A stretch of 64,000 nucleotides of DNA from Ambrosia x helenae (Eukaryota; Streptophyta; Magnoliopsida; Asterales; Asteraceae): positions 135,079,068 to 135,143,067 of the forward strand of contig CM061228.1 of NCBI GenBank assembly GCA_030844895.1, in the 5' to 3' direction. Numbering within the stretch: the stretch's first letter is position 1; every line of letters starts with the position of its first letter. Position numbers and translations under genes: made by a program. The notes under the pieces were generated by a model. That model saw only the letters and a list, made by a program, of their open reading frames with translations, ran no database searches and had not been told where the DNA came from. Shown here in pieces: positions 1 to 11,535 of the stretch.

Positions 1-193
1 TAATTATTTTTTTTTTTTTGTCTTTTCTTCTTATTTTGTCTTTTTCCCCTGTAAAAATATTAAAATAAAGGAAAGGGGAAGGGGAAAGAAGGGGGAACCA
101 TTTCCCTGGTTTGGGGAGGGGAAGGGGGAAGATGACGTGACGCTGATGTGGAGAAGGGGGAGGAAAGGGGGAAGGGGACCATACCCCATAGTC
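1..193. mobile_element. PIF/Harbinger (Tourist-like) MITE, cut by window edge
   Basis: Purine-rich (GGGGAAG-type) non-coding sequence that ends in CCCCATAGTC followed by TAA. The same interior (CATTTCCCT, then GACGTGACGCTGATGTG) and the same terminus recur at 5416-5693, 59436-59715 and, inverted, at 63862-64000. The complete copies are about 280 bp and lie between 3-bp TTA or TAA duplications, as is usual for PIF/Harbinger. Only the right end is in the window. Confidence 0.7.
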
Positions 194-367
194 TAAGATT
201 TAACTTTTAGACCTTACCTTTGCCACTTGTAGTGGCGGATCCAGGAATTTTTGTCACTGTGATCCTTTTTCTAGGTGTTTCATTTTCATACGACAAACAT
301 AAAAATTTCAGCTCGGTTCAAGGGTTCGGGTCGGTTTGCTGGTTCGGGTCGGATAAGGCTCATCACA

Positions 368-874
368 TTAAAAAAATATGATGTAATAATGAAAAAACAT
401 TGGCATTAGAAATTTAAAGCATATAATATAAATACAATTATCTTTAAGGATAAAAAAACATACATATAATTGTCCCCTATGAGTTTTCATCTTTTGAAAC
501 TGTTGCATTACATTCTCGACCGTAACTTGTTGTAGTAACTCCCTTTCAATGTAACAAATGCAAGTGTCGTTCATGTATCCATCACCCGTCTTATTATGCA
601 ATTCCGTCTTCACATACTTCATTGAAGAAAAACATCTTTCAACACTAGCCGTTGCAACCGGTAAAACTAGTGGCAACTTTATTAAACGATAGACCAACTG
701 ATAATCAATATGTTTTCTTGTTTCCACCATGCTTTTGGCAAGATCACTTACCCCGTCCAAGTTGTCAAACCGACTATCTGCTTTCACATTAGTAATGTAG
801 TGGCTAAGTTCATACATAAGCTTGTTTAGTTTATTGAATGCACTAAAATTATGATACGGACTCAAATAACTCAT
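368..874 (-). pseudogene. hAT transposase C-terminal remnant (zinc finger MYM-type 1-like)
   Basis: The 168-codon minus-strand frame holds the hAT C-terminal dimerisation region: a run of LVLPVATASVERCFSSMKYV, then KTELHNK and a C-terminal CICYIEREL helix. This is the signature of plant ZMYM1-like hAT transposases. The N-terminal BED finger and the catalytic DDE core are absent, so this is roughly the last fifth of a transposase. About 130 bp beyond its stop, near 233, the sequence GTGGCGGATCCAGGAATTTT resembles a hAT terminal repeat in the expected place for the 3' end of the element. No matching 5' terminus was found. Family assignment comes from the motif; dead status from the truncation. 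Confidence 0.75.
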
Positions 875-2268
875 ACACGTTAGAGTTTAGGGTGAAGGGG
901 GTGGACTTGAAGAATAGAAGGAGAAAAAGAGTGGGTTTGGATATAACCCTAGCTTTGACAAAAAAAAAAAAGAAAAAAAAACTCGCAGGTGCATGATTCG
1001 AACGTGGATCTTGTGTGTCTTAAGGAGGGGCTTCAACCACAAGAGCATTGTTGACTTTTAGTAATGGGTTCCTCATATAATATCTTATGGGTTCCTGCCT
1101 AGTTTTCTATATATACTAACAGTATAATTTACGAACCCACTAGGTTCCCAGGAACCCAACCCAATGGCTATAAATATGCCCCTGGCCACATGGCAACTCA
1201 CGCTCCCAACCCAAGCCCCCCACTCCATTCACTCTTATAGTTAATATTTCTAAAGTACAATAATAATTCAACCAAATGGGCAAAACTCAATAAAACTTAA
1301 CTAATAAGGAAATTGGTCGTACAACTTAAAAATCACATAAAACGCACCTAAATGACTAGCTGGCATAGGAAGGAACATAACAGACTGGAGGTTGACTACT
1401 TAGCTTTACATATTTGAAGATAAAGGAATGCTATCTTGTATTTAGGGGCGAAGTTTGGTTTTTGAATGGAGGGACTCAAGTTTTTTCGATCGGTAGTGGC
1501 ATATTGGCGGGGTCCGGAGTCAATTTATCTACGGAAATCGCAAGTTTATACTACTGCGCCAAAAAACAGGGTGCCAGGGCCACCCCTGACCCAAGCAATC
1601 ATTAGCCACTGCTTGTATTAACCTAAAAGAAAAGCCCGCCACCTTGATATGGATTGTAACTTTAAGTGTACTGTGGAAAAATGAAAACTGACCGCCATTG
1701 AATGGAACATCCGGCCACTAGTATGAATTATATATCTTCTGCTTTACGGATTTGTTTTTGGTTGTTTTGGAGAAAAGTTCACAGGAATTCACCTATGGTA
1801 CTACTTGGTACTACTTATCACATCTGAGCAAGCTATGGAGTTTTCATTATATACAAAGTCAATGTGTCCAAAGCACATTGGTGATTCAAAAGGCATGGTA
1901 TACCTTATGAATGGAGAATCTATTCTGGTCACGCCCAGTATAGAATTTGCTTATGGAGTTACAACCACAACCTATATGACGCATCGTCCTCGATGAGGTT
2001 TTGCCCCACCATCCTAAAGGGGATGTGGGATTTGCCTAAGGTTTCTTACTTGATCACCCCGGGAATTCCTCATCCTTATGAGGGTTGCCGCATCATCCCA
2101 AAGGACACAAGAGTGGTTGTGATACAATTTGTAGATTAGAGTCTCCCGTACCAACAATATTATCTACTTTGGCCTTGATATCTGCAAGATGCTGGCATAA
2201 GTAAATTTAAGAGTGTTAGTTTGTCGTTAAAAATATCTCTTTGTATTCACATGCTCATATAAAGACTA
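875..2268. other. Intergenic sequence, no gene seen
   Basis: AT-rich sequence with poly-A runs. Around 986-1065 the minus strand weakly resembles a tRNA-derived SINE (B-box-like GTTCGAATC), too degenerate to call. The 63-codon frames at 1414-1605 and 1805-1996 match nothing I recognise and have no exon signals. Confidence 0.4.
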
Positions 2269-5055
2269 CTAGTGTGGTGCCCACGCTTTGCGGCGGGAAA
2301 CAACATTATAGGTTGTTAATGAGCAAGTTCCTCTCATCATGCTCAAACGAGTTCCAAACCCTACTGTGGTACCGTTGAAAATATTAAAACTCATGTAAGA
2401 AAATAACTCGTTTTCAGTTTTGGTTTAACTATATAATATAATACATGCTAGAAGTTATTGATATCATGGTGTATATATAAAATACAAACAGAAATGTTTA
2501 AGACTCTTGGTAGTTTCATTGATGATATTAACTTAACTTGGCATATGAATAATATGGTTAATAACTGGATTTGAAGTAGAATGATGAGTAACATCACAAT
2601 AACAAAAAAGAACATTACTTTCTTTAACTGTGATACCAATAACAACCAATACGTTCAGCTAACAATTGTGCGTTATAGTCTTGATCGCTTGATAACAAGA
2701 GACTCCAACATCAATGGTGCCATTGTTGAAGTAGGAAGCAATTTCATTGCTACATGATCTGACATCATTATAAAGTCGTTCAACAGTCGTCAATCATCCT
2801 CATACCATTGTTAATAGTATTGTTTTCATTAATCAGTTATGCATTTATCAATTTTGTTGTATTTTTTATCTAATAAAATGTTAGTATAACTAAACAATTA
2901 CAAATTACAAAATATGAATATAATAATGTTATAAGGCATCTAACAAGGATTCCAACCAAATTTAAGTAATTACAACATGTTAGTCTTATGATACAACAAC
3001 TTAATGAAATGAGTAAGGGTGCAAAATAGTATTTTTACATGAGTATTAAATTAATAATTACAACATATAATGCATATGGTATAACAACTTAATGAAGGTA
3101 GTAAATGGGTGAAATTATCTTTTTACATTAACAATTAAGTTGATTATGAAATAATAAAGTTATTAGTGACTATCCATGTTTCTAACTCCTTTATAAATTA
3201 TTAGTGACTATTCATCTTCCTAACTCTTTTATCTCATTTATGTATATACCTTCTATTAGAGCCTTATAAATAGTGGCCATTGTGTTGGTATTATATACAT
3301 CTCATTGAAACAACTCTCTCATTCCTTATTCTTTTTATAATCTTTGGTTTGTTAGTAGGCATTGTCACCGGCTTCTTTCTTTAATTTGTATCTTTATGAC
3401 GCCTTATTTTTACTGATATCTTATGGCTTCATTCTACCATGAAAACAATTAATGAATCATTTTCTTTTGTTTCTGCAGATTCATAAGGGATTTTGTGTAC
3501 GAGAATATGGCGGATAACCGTTATGTTGTATTTGGTAGTTCAAAATTTTGTGAAATATAGGCTACTGATCTTAAGGTAACCTTTTGTTCACCGTTAAAAC
3601 AATATTCTTGAAAACATTATGTGTTTACGCCCCCTAACTAATCCATACTTTGTTGTTTATATAATCTTTTAAACAGTTAATATCTAGGGTTGTATTTTTA
3701 TATTTAGGAAGTTCATAAAAAATCGAATAATATATTGATGCATGGAACTATCGTAGTTGCTCATAAAATTGATAGATAAGGTACAAAAATTGATAGATAA
3801 GGTAGAGTGAGATATATGGTTTTGTATGATTGGGTTTGACATGCATGAGAAACATGACTATATTATGGCTTTACTCATGGGTTAATGTATAGAAAAATCT
3901 TAAGGGTTATCATAAAAAATAGTTTTAGCAATTAAAAACCACAAAATATCCATATGATCTTAATACAATATATAACATCTTACGATTATATAGTGGTATA
4001 CACAACTGGGTTGTTGGTTGACAAAAGACACTCATTCATTACATGTCATATATTGTGGACAACAACTTGCATATGGACTGATTAATCAATGTCATATATT
4101 TTTAATCGTTTAAACCGGCGATGCCATTTGATTTATTATAATAAAATGAGAAATAAACCTGGCATAGAATGAGGGAAGCTTACCACATACTTGTAGAGTA
4201 AAACAATGAATGAACTATGTTTATGTTTTGTAAACATGATAGTTAAAATAAAAAATGTAAAAAATATAATGAAAATAAATTCGTAACAATCGAGCCGGTA
4301 GTTTAAGTTGAATAATTTTGAACCTAAACAATGTCTATAAATTGAGACATAAACATAGCATGGAATGATGGAAGCTTACTACATATTTGTAGAGTAAAAT
4401 AATGAATGAACTATGTTTATTTTTTTTTATAAACATGAGAGTTAAAATAAAAATGCAAAAAATAGATCAAAAATAAATTCGTAATACTCGAGCCGGTAGT
4501 TTAAGTTGAATAATTTTAATTTTAAACAATAAACCTATATCATTCAAAACAATAAAGACAATAAATCTTTAGTAGTAGCTAAAGAGATGTGGAAGATACA
4601 ATAGCTTAAATTTTCGCTTTACTTGTGGAAGATACAATAGTTAAAATTTTCTTCTTAACCGACATGGACAATACTTGTAAATACATGATTATAAGAGTTA
4701 GACATAAAGAATTCCTAAAATGCTCTTATCTATATTTATACTATGCTATAAACTATTTAGGAAAATTACCTACAAAATTTAAAAACAATAACAGGAGATG
4801 ACAAACTTCTCTTTTTCCAACCTTACACTACTATATGTTAATCAAAACTTACACGTATATATATCGAAGCTTGGTCATCGTGCCAAGCCTCCATGATGAG
4901 TCTATGATTTCCTTCTTTGTCTTATGTAAGAGGCAACAAGACAATATGACACATGCCCTACCCTTATTTGCATTTATCATCACATATTTATTTTTGTTGT
5001 TGCTTCGTTTTTAGTAATGTTGCGCTTCTGCCGCAACGTACGAGCACCCCACTAG
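2269..5055. mobile_element. Helitron-like block with two outward-facing 3'-type ends
   Basis: At the left end, read on the minus strand, a GC-rich hairpin (CCCGCCGCAAAGCGTGGG) is followed by a short spacer and CTAG then T, which is the usual Helitron 3' structure. At the right end, read on the plus strand, a related sequence (GCCGCAACGTACGAGCA, spacer, CTAGT) ends at 5055. The two ends are similar over about 40 bp in inverted orientation. Between them lie about 2.7 kb of AT-rich sequence, a tandem duplication, and an exon-like patch near 3480-3575 (acceptor TGCAG, ATG at 3508, in-frame stop). No Rep/helicase is encoded. It may be one element or two Helitron tails. Confidence 0.45.
4152..4533. 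repeat. Two-copy tandem duplication, about 195-bp period
   Basis: Copy 1 (about 4152-4333) and copy 2 (about 4347-4533) both run from AAACNTRGCATRGAATGA through TAGAGTAAAA, AATGAATGAACTATGTTTAT and TAAATTCGTAA to CGAGCCGGTAGTTTAAGTTG. Divergence is about 10% with small indels, so the duplication is not recent. Non-coding. Confidence 0.75.
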
Positions 5056-5415
5056 TATAGATATATGTGTGTATGACTTGCATAAATTGCGATAAAATTG
5101 CGATTATTAGGAGAAGTGGGGATAGTCTAAGTTTACAAATAAAATATTTATTAGACAATCCTGAAAGAAGCAAGTTGGAGCGTCATAAATTGAAGATGGT
5201 GAGCTTGGGCTACCCAATGTTGTCTGTGATTACAGACGTACGTGGTCATATTTTGCCATTTGGTTACTCCGGGTAGCTGAACTTTTATTCGTTAGCCATT
5301 CAAAAAACCATATACCTGTTTTTTTTTTCTTTAACAACAAAATTAAGCAGTTTTATTAATTGGAAAGAATGGGCCAACAAGAAGTTGAACCTAAACAGCA
5401 ACGCCAAAACAATTA
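5056..5415. other. Intergenic sequence, no gene seen
   Basis: A 69-codon plus-strand frame (5067-5276) has no recognisable domain. The rest is AT-rich spacer up to the next MITE. Confidence 0.35.
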
Positions 5416-5693
5416 GGCTTAGGGGTGTGGGATGGGGAAGAGCTTTCGGGTGATGATGTGGATGCCCACGGTGCACACCCCCCCCTCCCCGATCCAAGAA
5501 CGGTGAGCTCGGGGGAATTCCACCGATGGTACCATCCCATTTTCCAACAAATATTTTGTTTTTTCCCTTTAAAAAATATTAAAAAAAAGGAAAGGGGAAG
5601 GGGGAACCATTTCCCTCGAGGAGGGGAAGGGGAAAATGACGTGCCGCTGATATGAAGAAGGGGGGGTGTGGAAGGGTTCCACACCCCATAGCC
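5416..5693 (+). mobile_element. PIF/Harbinger MITE, complete
   Basis: 278 bp starting GGCTTAGGGGTGTGG and ending CCACACCCCATAGCC, nearly perfect inverted termini, flanked on both sides by TTA (5413-5415 and 5694-5696). The interior is purine-rich and shared with the copies at 1-193, 59436-59715 and 63862-64000. The small overlapping frames inside are compositional. Confidence 0.85.
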
Positions 5694-5696
5694 TTA

Positions 5697-7114
5697 TAGA
5701 AGTAATATATGAGTTGTCAAGCATTTATTATGGTATTTTTAAAACATGTCCAATTTGCCAAGCATTGATTGGAGTATTGGACTAGTTGGTTTTAATCCGG
5801 TTGCGGGTTTGCCTCATTAATATTGGTCTATTGTGTTTTTTCGCATGTATGACAATGGGTCGGGTTTAGGACGGATATTGATAATTTCAATTCCATATCC
5901 GACTATAAAACTGTATCCATACCCAAACCAATTCCATATCCGACTATAGAATGGACTAGTGCTCGCGTGAGTTGAAATTTAAGAAAAATTTAAGAATGGA
6001 CCAGTTCTTGGCTAAGTTGTTGCCCTGGAATGCGAATAAGATTATCAAGTGATCCTATGATCAATTTTATGATCTTATCTCATTAAAGAGTTAAAAGTAT
6101 AAGTTTTATTTTATCTGTAATATCAAGTCAGCAAACAATGTTAGGGGGTCGGGGCGCCACATGAAATGGCCCCGAATACCCCACTTCCACCATGGGTTCA
6201 CCGTTGTCGATGACCCGGGTAGTAGGTTCCGTGAGTCCCGGGTACCATTTCCATTTTCTAGGTCACGACTGAAAAAAGGATGCGGGGAGGAAATAAAAAG
6301 AGGGAGAGATGCGGTAGTCCAAGAGAAAAGTGCTTGTTTGAAATAGACCTAAAGCATATCGCTAGAAAAGGTTCTTGATCACTTGAAATAGTCTTTGCTA
6401 CTATGGCAGTGTAACATACAATGAGCACCTTTTATAGTCACTTGAAAAGATATACCCATGAAATTATATTTGACTCCATTAAACGACAAAGTTATATTGT
6501 ACTAAGCACAATTAATAGCAATTAATATAATTTGATGAAGATTTACAATTAATAGCATTAACACCAAAGGCTATCCACATTTCCTGATCAGGGTACAACG
6601 AGTTATTCATAGTGGTGTCTTGACCCTGAATGGGCAAGATTATGTCTTGATGTAATTTTCTCAGTTATGGAATAAAGCGTGGCTAAGAAAAAAATAATAA
6701 CAAAATAAAAATAAAAATTTACAAACTGATAAAATGGTTGTCTTAATACGTTGTTATGCATTTCAGATACATGCGAGCTCTTTTGGTTTTGGACTCAATT
6801 ATTAACATTCCTTGTGGAGGGTTCTAAACTTAGCTTTTGAAGCTGGGGAGAAATTGGTTCAGAAAAAAGTTATGGCTTGAAGCAAAACCGGCTGCAAGAG
6901 CCTGAGGATTAGTTCTGCTATTGTGTCCACGCACATCGCACAATTTTGAAGACATTTGGTCATTTTAACCAAATATGCACAACATGTGCGTGCCTAAGAA
7001 AACACAACTAAAGATGAATACCAAACATCCTGTGTCCTTACTTGTAAACCATTCTAAGGTTTATATACATCATCGTATGTTGACAAGTCTCACCCAATTT
7101 CTCAAAACACTTTG
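5697..7114. other. Intergenic sequence, no gene seen
   Basis: Contains a short direct repeat (CAATTCCATATCCGACTATA, near 5888 and 5930) next to a GGGTCGGGTTT motif, the style of hAT-type non-autonomous elements, and a GC-rich patch near 6141-6250 with no coding support. Otherwise AT-rich. Confidence 0.35.
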
Positions 7115-8110
7115 TGATACGATCCATCCAACTTGACCCATCCATCCTTGCAGTTACCCAGCCCAGCAGATTAAGTCAAGTCAACTTGCACGCTTTATTT
7201 AGTTTATCATTTGCATTAATTTAGGATTTCCACCTTTCCATGTTTTCAACAGTTTCTCATGTTCTCAATTTGTATTCCTAAAGTTTAGTAGGTAGTTAGT
7301 TTGTTTCCTTTCCTATTTATATGTAATCTGTTTGGGTGCAAGAGGCAAGAAAAATTTGAAGCAAAGTTATTATTTTTACGTATTAAATTTTTTTTTTTGT
7401 TTAATTGGAGATCGCCAATCTCGAATTTGGCTCTCAGGGCCGGCCCTGAAAATTCGGGTGCCCGGGCCGAGTCGGGAAATATGTGCCCCTTAGTCTTAGG
7501 TCTTTTAAGCAATGTTTTCATAACCGAAGCGGACGTTGAACTGGTGTCCTTACCGGTTCCTTAGTCAGATCAGTCGAACCGGATATAGAACTAAAAGCGT
7601 CGTAATAATTATAAAAATTAATATGTTTGGCTAATTGGCTCATAAAAAACCACTATTTCTTAAAATTCCATAATAATCTGAAGGGCCATTATTTATGTAA
7701 TGAAATGAATTTGACTTGAATCATGTGCATAAGCGTGAGACAATAACTGTTTTATAGTACTACTATATATTAAAATTTACTGCAAATGCTGCACAATTAC
7801 TGTACCACAATATACAAATCTCAAGTAACAAACACACTTCAACTTTTTTTTAATTTTGTCGTATCCTTCAAATATAATTTTTCATGTATGACTCATCTTA
7901 TTCCTTATTTACTCTTCACCTTCTTGTGTTTATAACTAGTGATGTTTAAGATGAGATCTTTTTTTTTTTTTGGGTTGAAAACAGAAAGAAAATACTTGCA
8001 GAAAAAATACACTCTACACTCGTCGTCACTCAAAGTGCCCCTTTATAAATTGGGCCCGGGCCGGGAGTCCTCCCCGCACCCCCTCAGGGCCGGCCCTGTT
8101 GGCTCTATCA
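7115..8110 (+). repeat. 5' LTR of the gag-only element, split by a hAT insertion
   Basis: Original LTR is 7115-7434 plus 8107-8110. It matches 19895-20214 over its whole length. The extra 664 bp plus an 8-bp duplication are a hAT-type element. Confidence 0.9.
7435..8098. mobile_element. hAT-type non-autonomous element inside the 5' LTR
   Basis: 664 bp with termini CAGGGCCGGCCCTG at both ends (the 14-mer is itself palindromic) and an exact 8-bp target duplication TTGGCTCT (7427-7434, 8099-8106). The other LTR at 20205-20214 preserves the empty site, so the insertion postdates the host LTR element. No transposase frame. Confidence 0.9.
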
Positions 8111-8141
8111 TTTGGTGCTTTCATTCTTGAACTCTACCATG

Positions 8142-8914
8142 GCTCCCAAAAAAGATACTTCCAACTCCACCACTAATGATGTTTCGCAAACCATTCTTGA
8201 CCGTTTGGATGCGAACACCACCCACATGACCACTCAATTTGATGCTCTTCACACCACCCTCAACACTGCCTTAGCAGCCCTCACCCAAGCCATCTCCAAC
8301 CTTCCTGCCGCCACTGCCAACGCCACAGCCACCGCTCTGGCGCGTATGGTTCCGCCATCACAACCACTACCGACTCACATCCCACCACCAAACAGCCCCC
8401 CGCCAAACAACCCTCCGCCAAATAACCCCCTGCCAAACAACCCACCTTGAACAATTCTGCCATCCGACCACCAAAAATACACTTACCCACCTTCGATGGT
8501 TCTAACCCACTAGACTGGCTTTTTCAGGCCAATAACTACTTCGATTATTACTTCGTCCCGCCTGCCCAACGCCTGTCTCTGGCTCAGTTCTACTTCACGG
8601 GTGATGCATTAAGCTGGTACAAACATTTGTCTAACAACCAACTCCTAGGTACTTGGCCAGAATTTGCTCGATCTTTGGCACTTCGGTTTGGCCCCTCTAC
8701 ATATGAAAACCACCAAGCCACCCTTTTCAAACTTACACAAACCTCTACTGTTTCGGCTTATCAAACTGAATTTGAACGCATTAGTAATCATGTGGTCGGG
8801 TTATCCGCGGAATCGCTGCTCAATTGCTATATCTCTGGACTTCGTTTTGACATAAAAAACGAACTAACTCTTCACCACCCTACCACCCTTTATGACGCTT
8901 ATGGCCTTTCCAAA
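8142..8914 (+). pseudogene. gag, 5' part, of the gag-only LTR element
   Basis: The frame starts at ATG 8142 (MAPKKDTSNS), shortly after the 5' LTR, and runs through a Thr/Ala-rich segment and a Pro/Asn-rich linker of repeated PPPNN to a stop at 8448-8450. The retrotransposon gag domain continues in another frame from about 8447 (IHLPTFDGSNPLDWLFQ, then ALSWYKHL, WPEFARSLALRFGPS), so a one-base indel separates the two. The capsid-like part is cut at 8914/8920 by the nested Tekay LTR and resumes at 19613. Non-functional as it stands. Confidence 0.85.
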
Positions 8915-8919
8915 CTTAT

Positions 8920-11497
8920 TGTAACACCCCAACCGATGGCGGAAACATCGAGGTGTCACGTAGTGACGATTGTTCAATAGCACATGGACTAAATTGTAAA
9001 TATTAATAGTAAATAACTTCCATTGTTCAAAACGAAATACAAAGAGTCTTAATAGAAATTTCAAACATAGATAATAAATGTTCAACTTTTATTTAAGCAC
9101 TAGGTCCAGCCTAAGCGTGAAAGCATGTAAGATCAAACGTCACCTGAAACATGTACAAAACAATTTTGTCAACACATATAATGTATTGGTGAGTACACCC
9201 GTTTGATATATATAGTATAGAAATAAAATGTTTCGCAATTCATGTGTTGTATACTGTTTGCAAATATGTAACTAAGTAGTATCAGTCAAAACCAAACCTG
9301 AGAAGAATGACTAACACATGACTAACAAACTGAATAATGAATTAACATGACAATGACCAAGATCCTCTCAAGAGAGTCTCAAGGGGGTATACCATAGTAC
9401 TATTCACTGAAATGCTAGGCCGCCCAGCGGTTAATGATTAAGCATAATACACACCAAATCACATAAGGCAAACACACATGAGAATTGCATTAAGTATAAG
9501 AAATAAAACTTGTTTAATAGGTACATGAATCATCCCGAAATAGTAAAACAGTAAAGAAAAGGGAAAGATATACTCACAGTTCGCTAAATATAAATTCCGA
9601 GAAAGTTCGTCGTAAAGGCTTAAGAATTCCGAAGAATTCAACCTATATATAAAAAAACTAATGAGGAAAATGACTTAAAAGTCTAAGACAACCAACATCT
9701 AAGGCATTAGGGCTTGCTAGACTCGTATAGGGAAGGTGAAATTGTTAATAATAATTTGAACGACAGTTTTGAAATATATGTCATGATCAATTTAATAAAT
9801 GACTAAAACATTTATGTATTCCACATATAGAAATATTTTCTATTTTATAGAAAAATAATCATGGAATAGATTTTATGATTTATATTTAATTAAATAATTT
9901 ATTATATCTAATTTAAATATAAATAGATTAAATAACACGAGATATGATTCCAAAGTGATATTATTATGAGAAATGATTATTTTATGGTGTGAAATACTAA
10001 AAATAATATTTCCAAAGTTTCTTTTAATTTATTTGCATTTAAAACATTTTTAATAAATTTAAATAGTGTTTTAATGATTAAAAATAGTAAAAAAAAAATA
10101 ACAAAAATAACCATTTTCTGAGAAATTATATTTTATTTCAGTTTATCATTCATAAAAATAAATCTCCAGAAAATTTAAGGTTAAAATCACTTAAAATGAA
10201 TTTTTAATCATTTATTTATGTTTAAAACAATTTAATTCAAGAAAAATACAAAAATAATGTTTTTTCCAGAAAATAAAAATATGACAATTTTCTTTAGGGT
10301 GTCAAGATGCTTCCCCTAAATTTTCATAATATTTAGAGTAAAAATGAATTTTCTATGAATATTTTAAGATTATGACTAATATGTATTTAATAAATAAAAA
10401 AAATGATAATAGGACAAAGATTGCTGAAATAAGAAAAAAACCCAAAAAAATATGTTGCTGCTAAGGGGATTCGACCCTTAGTAGTTGTCTTGAACTATCC
10501 AACACACAACCACTAGGCTAGGAAACTAGATTGTTATTTTGTTTGAAAAAAATAAAACTTTAAACTAATATTTACAAACATCATCTTCCCCAAATTTCTA
10601 ACATAAACCCTAACCCTAATCCCTAACACAATCAACCTCAATTCAACACGATTACACGTCTGAACCATAGGGCTTTTGTTTAGGGATGAATGAGGAACAA
10701 AATGGCATGAAAAATTAGAACTCACGAGGCGTAGTGAAGTCGCAAATTTAGCTTCAAGGGCCGAACTTGTTTTCGCAATTAGAATGTGTTCTGGACAGTT
10801 TTGACGTGAATTTCTTTATGGGTTTTGAAGGGAATGAGTGCAGAAGGAGTTTCCCACACTTGGTATTTATAAAGGTCTCGTAATTAAGGCGTTTTGAAAG
10901 CTTTAAAAAATCCGGTCGTTTTCATATTCACATCAGTTTCAATCGGCCACTTTAACGCGTTTTAGATCGATATTAATGAGGGGAAACGATGGTATTAAGT
11001 GAAGAAACGTAAACCCATTAATTCTAGTGAGTTAAAACGCCTAAAAACGCAAAAAAAATGTCGCCGGAAAATATTCCGGTCGCCGGAAAAACGTTGCTAC
11101 AGTACCACCAGTTTTTTTTTTTTTTTTTTTTTTTTTTGAAACATGACAATTTTGTTCCCTCAAGTTAGTTTGGTTAGTTTAGTCCCTTGATTTCTTATAA
11201 AACTTAACTAAAGTTGATATTTTTTTTTTTCAACCAAACCTTTAAAACTTTAAAACTATATATTTTTCATCTTTTAAAAATTTCACACAAAAATATTAAG
11301 TTTTAATCCTCTTTTCCTCGTGAAACCTAGACGTTTCCCAACGTCCCTCGACACATTCATTAGCAAGTTACCAATAACATATAGATAATGAAAGTGTAAC
11401 GACCAATGCAAGGCGAATTTTATTACAAACGTCAAAAGACGAACACAGGGTTTAAAATGTAAATATGATAAAGTTATGAAAACACGCAAATGTTACA
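8920..11497 (-). repeat. 3' LTR of Tekay-1
   Basis: 2578 bp, nearly identical to 17019-19607. It includes a tRNA-like unit at about 10452-10527 and a 27-nt T run near 11111-11137 that is longer in the other LTR. Confidence 0.93.
10452..10527 (-). repeat. tRNA-like (SINE-derived) unit inside Tekay-1 3' LTR
   Basis: On the minus strand TAGCCTAGTGG (10520-10510) is a full match to a pol III A box and GGGTCGAATCC (10477 downward) is a near-perfect B box, about 33 bp apart as in tRNA genes. The same unit lies in the other LTR. It is probably an old SINE or tRNA fragment fixed in the LTR; no anticodon-stem geometry good enough for a real tRNA was seen. Confidence 0.6.
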
Positions 11498-11514
11498 GTC
11501 TCCCCTACTTTAGA
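11498..11514 (-). promoter_or_regulatory. Polypurine tract of Tekay-1
   Basis: Read on the minus strand, AAAGTAGGGGAGAC immediately precedes the 3' LTR. It is the expected plus-strand primer site. Confidence 0.7.
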
Positions 11515-11535
11515 AAATTTCGTCTCGAAATTATT

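Noticed and set aside
1414..1996. Short plus-strand frames near 1.4-2.0 kb
   Set aside because: No domain, no splice context, and local composition like the surrounding intergenic DNA.
5300..5684. Overlapping Pro/His-rich frames
   Set aside because: They arise from the G-rich interior of a MITE.
10452..10527. True tRNA gene
   Set aside because: A and B boxes are present but the stems do not form a convincing cloverleaf and the unit sits inside LTRs in two copies.
11111..11137. Long T run as a terminator
   Set aside because: A homopolymer in a plant LTR, variable between the two LTRs, with no termination context.
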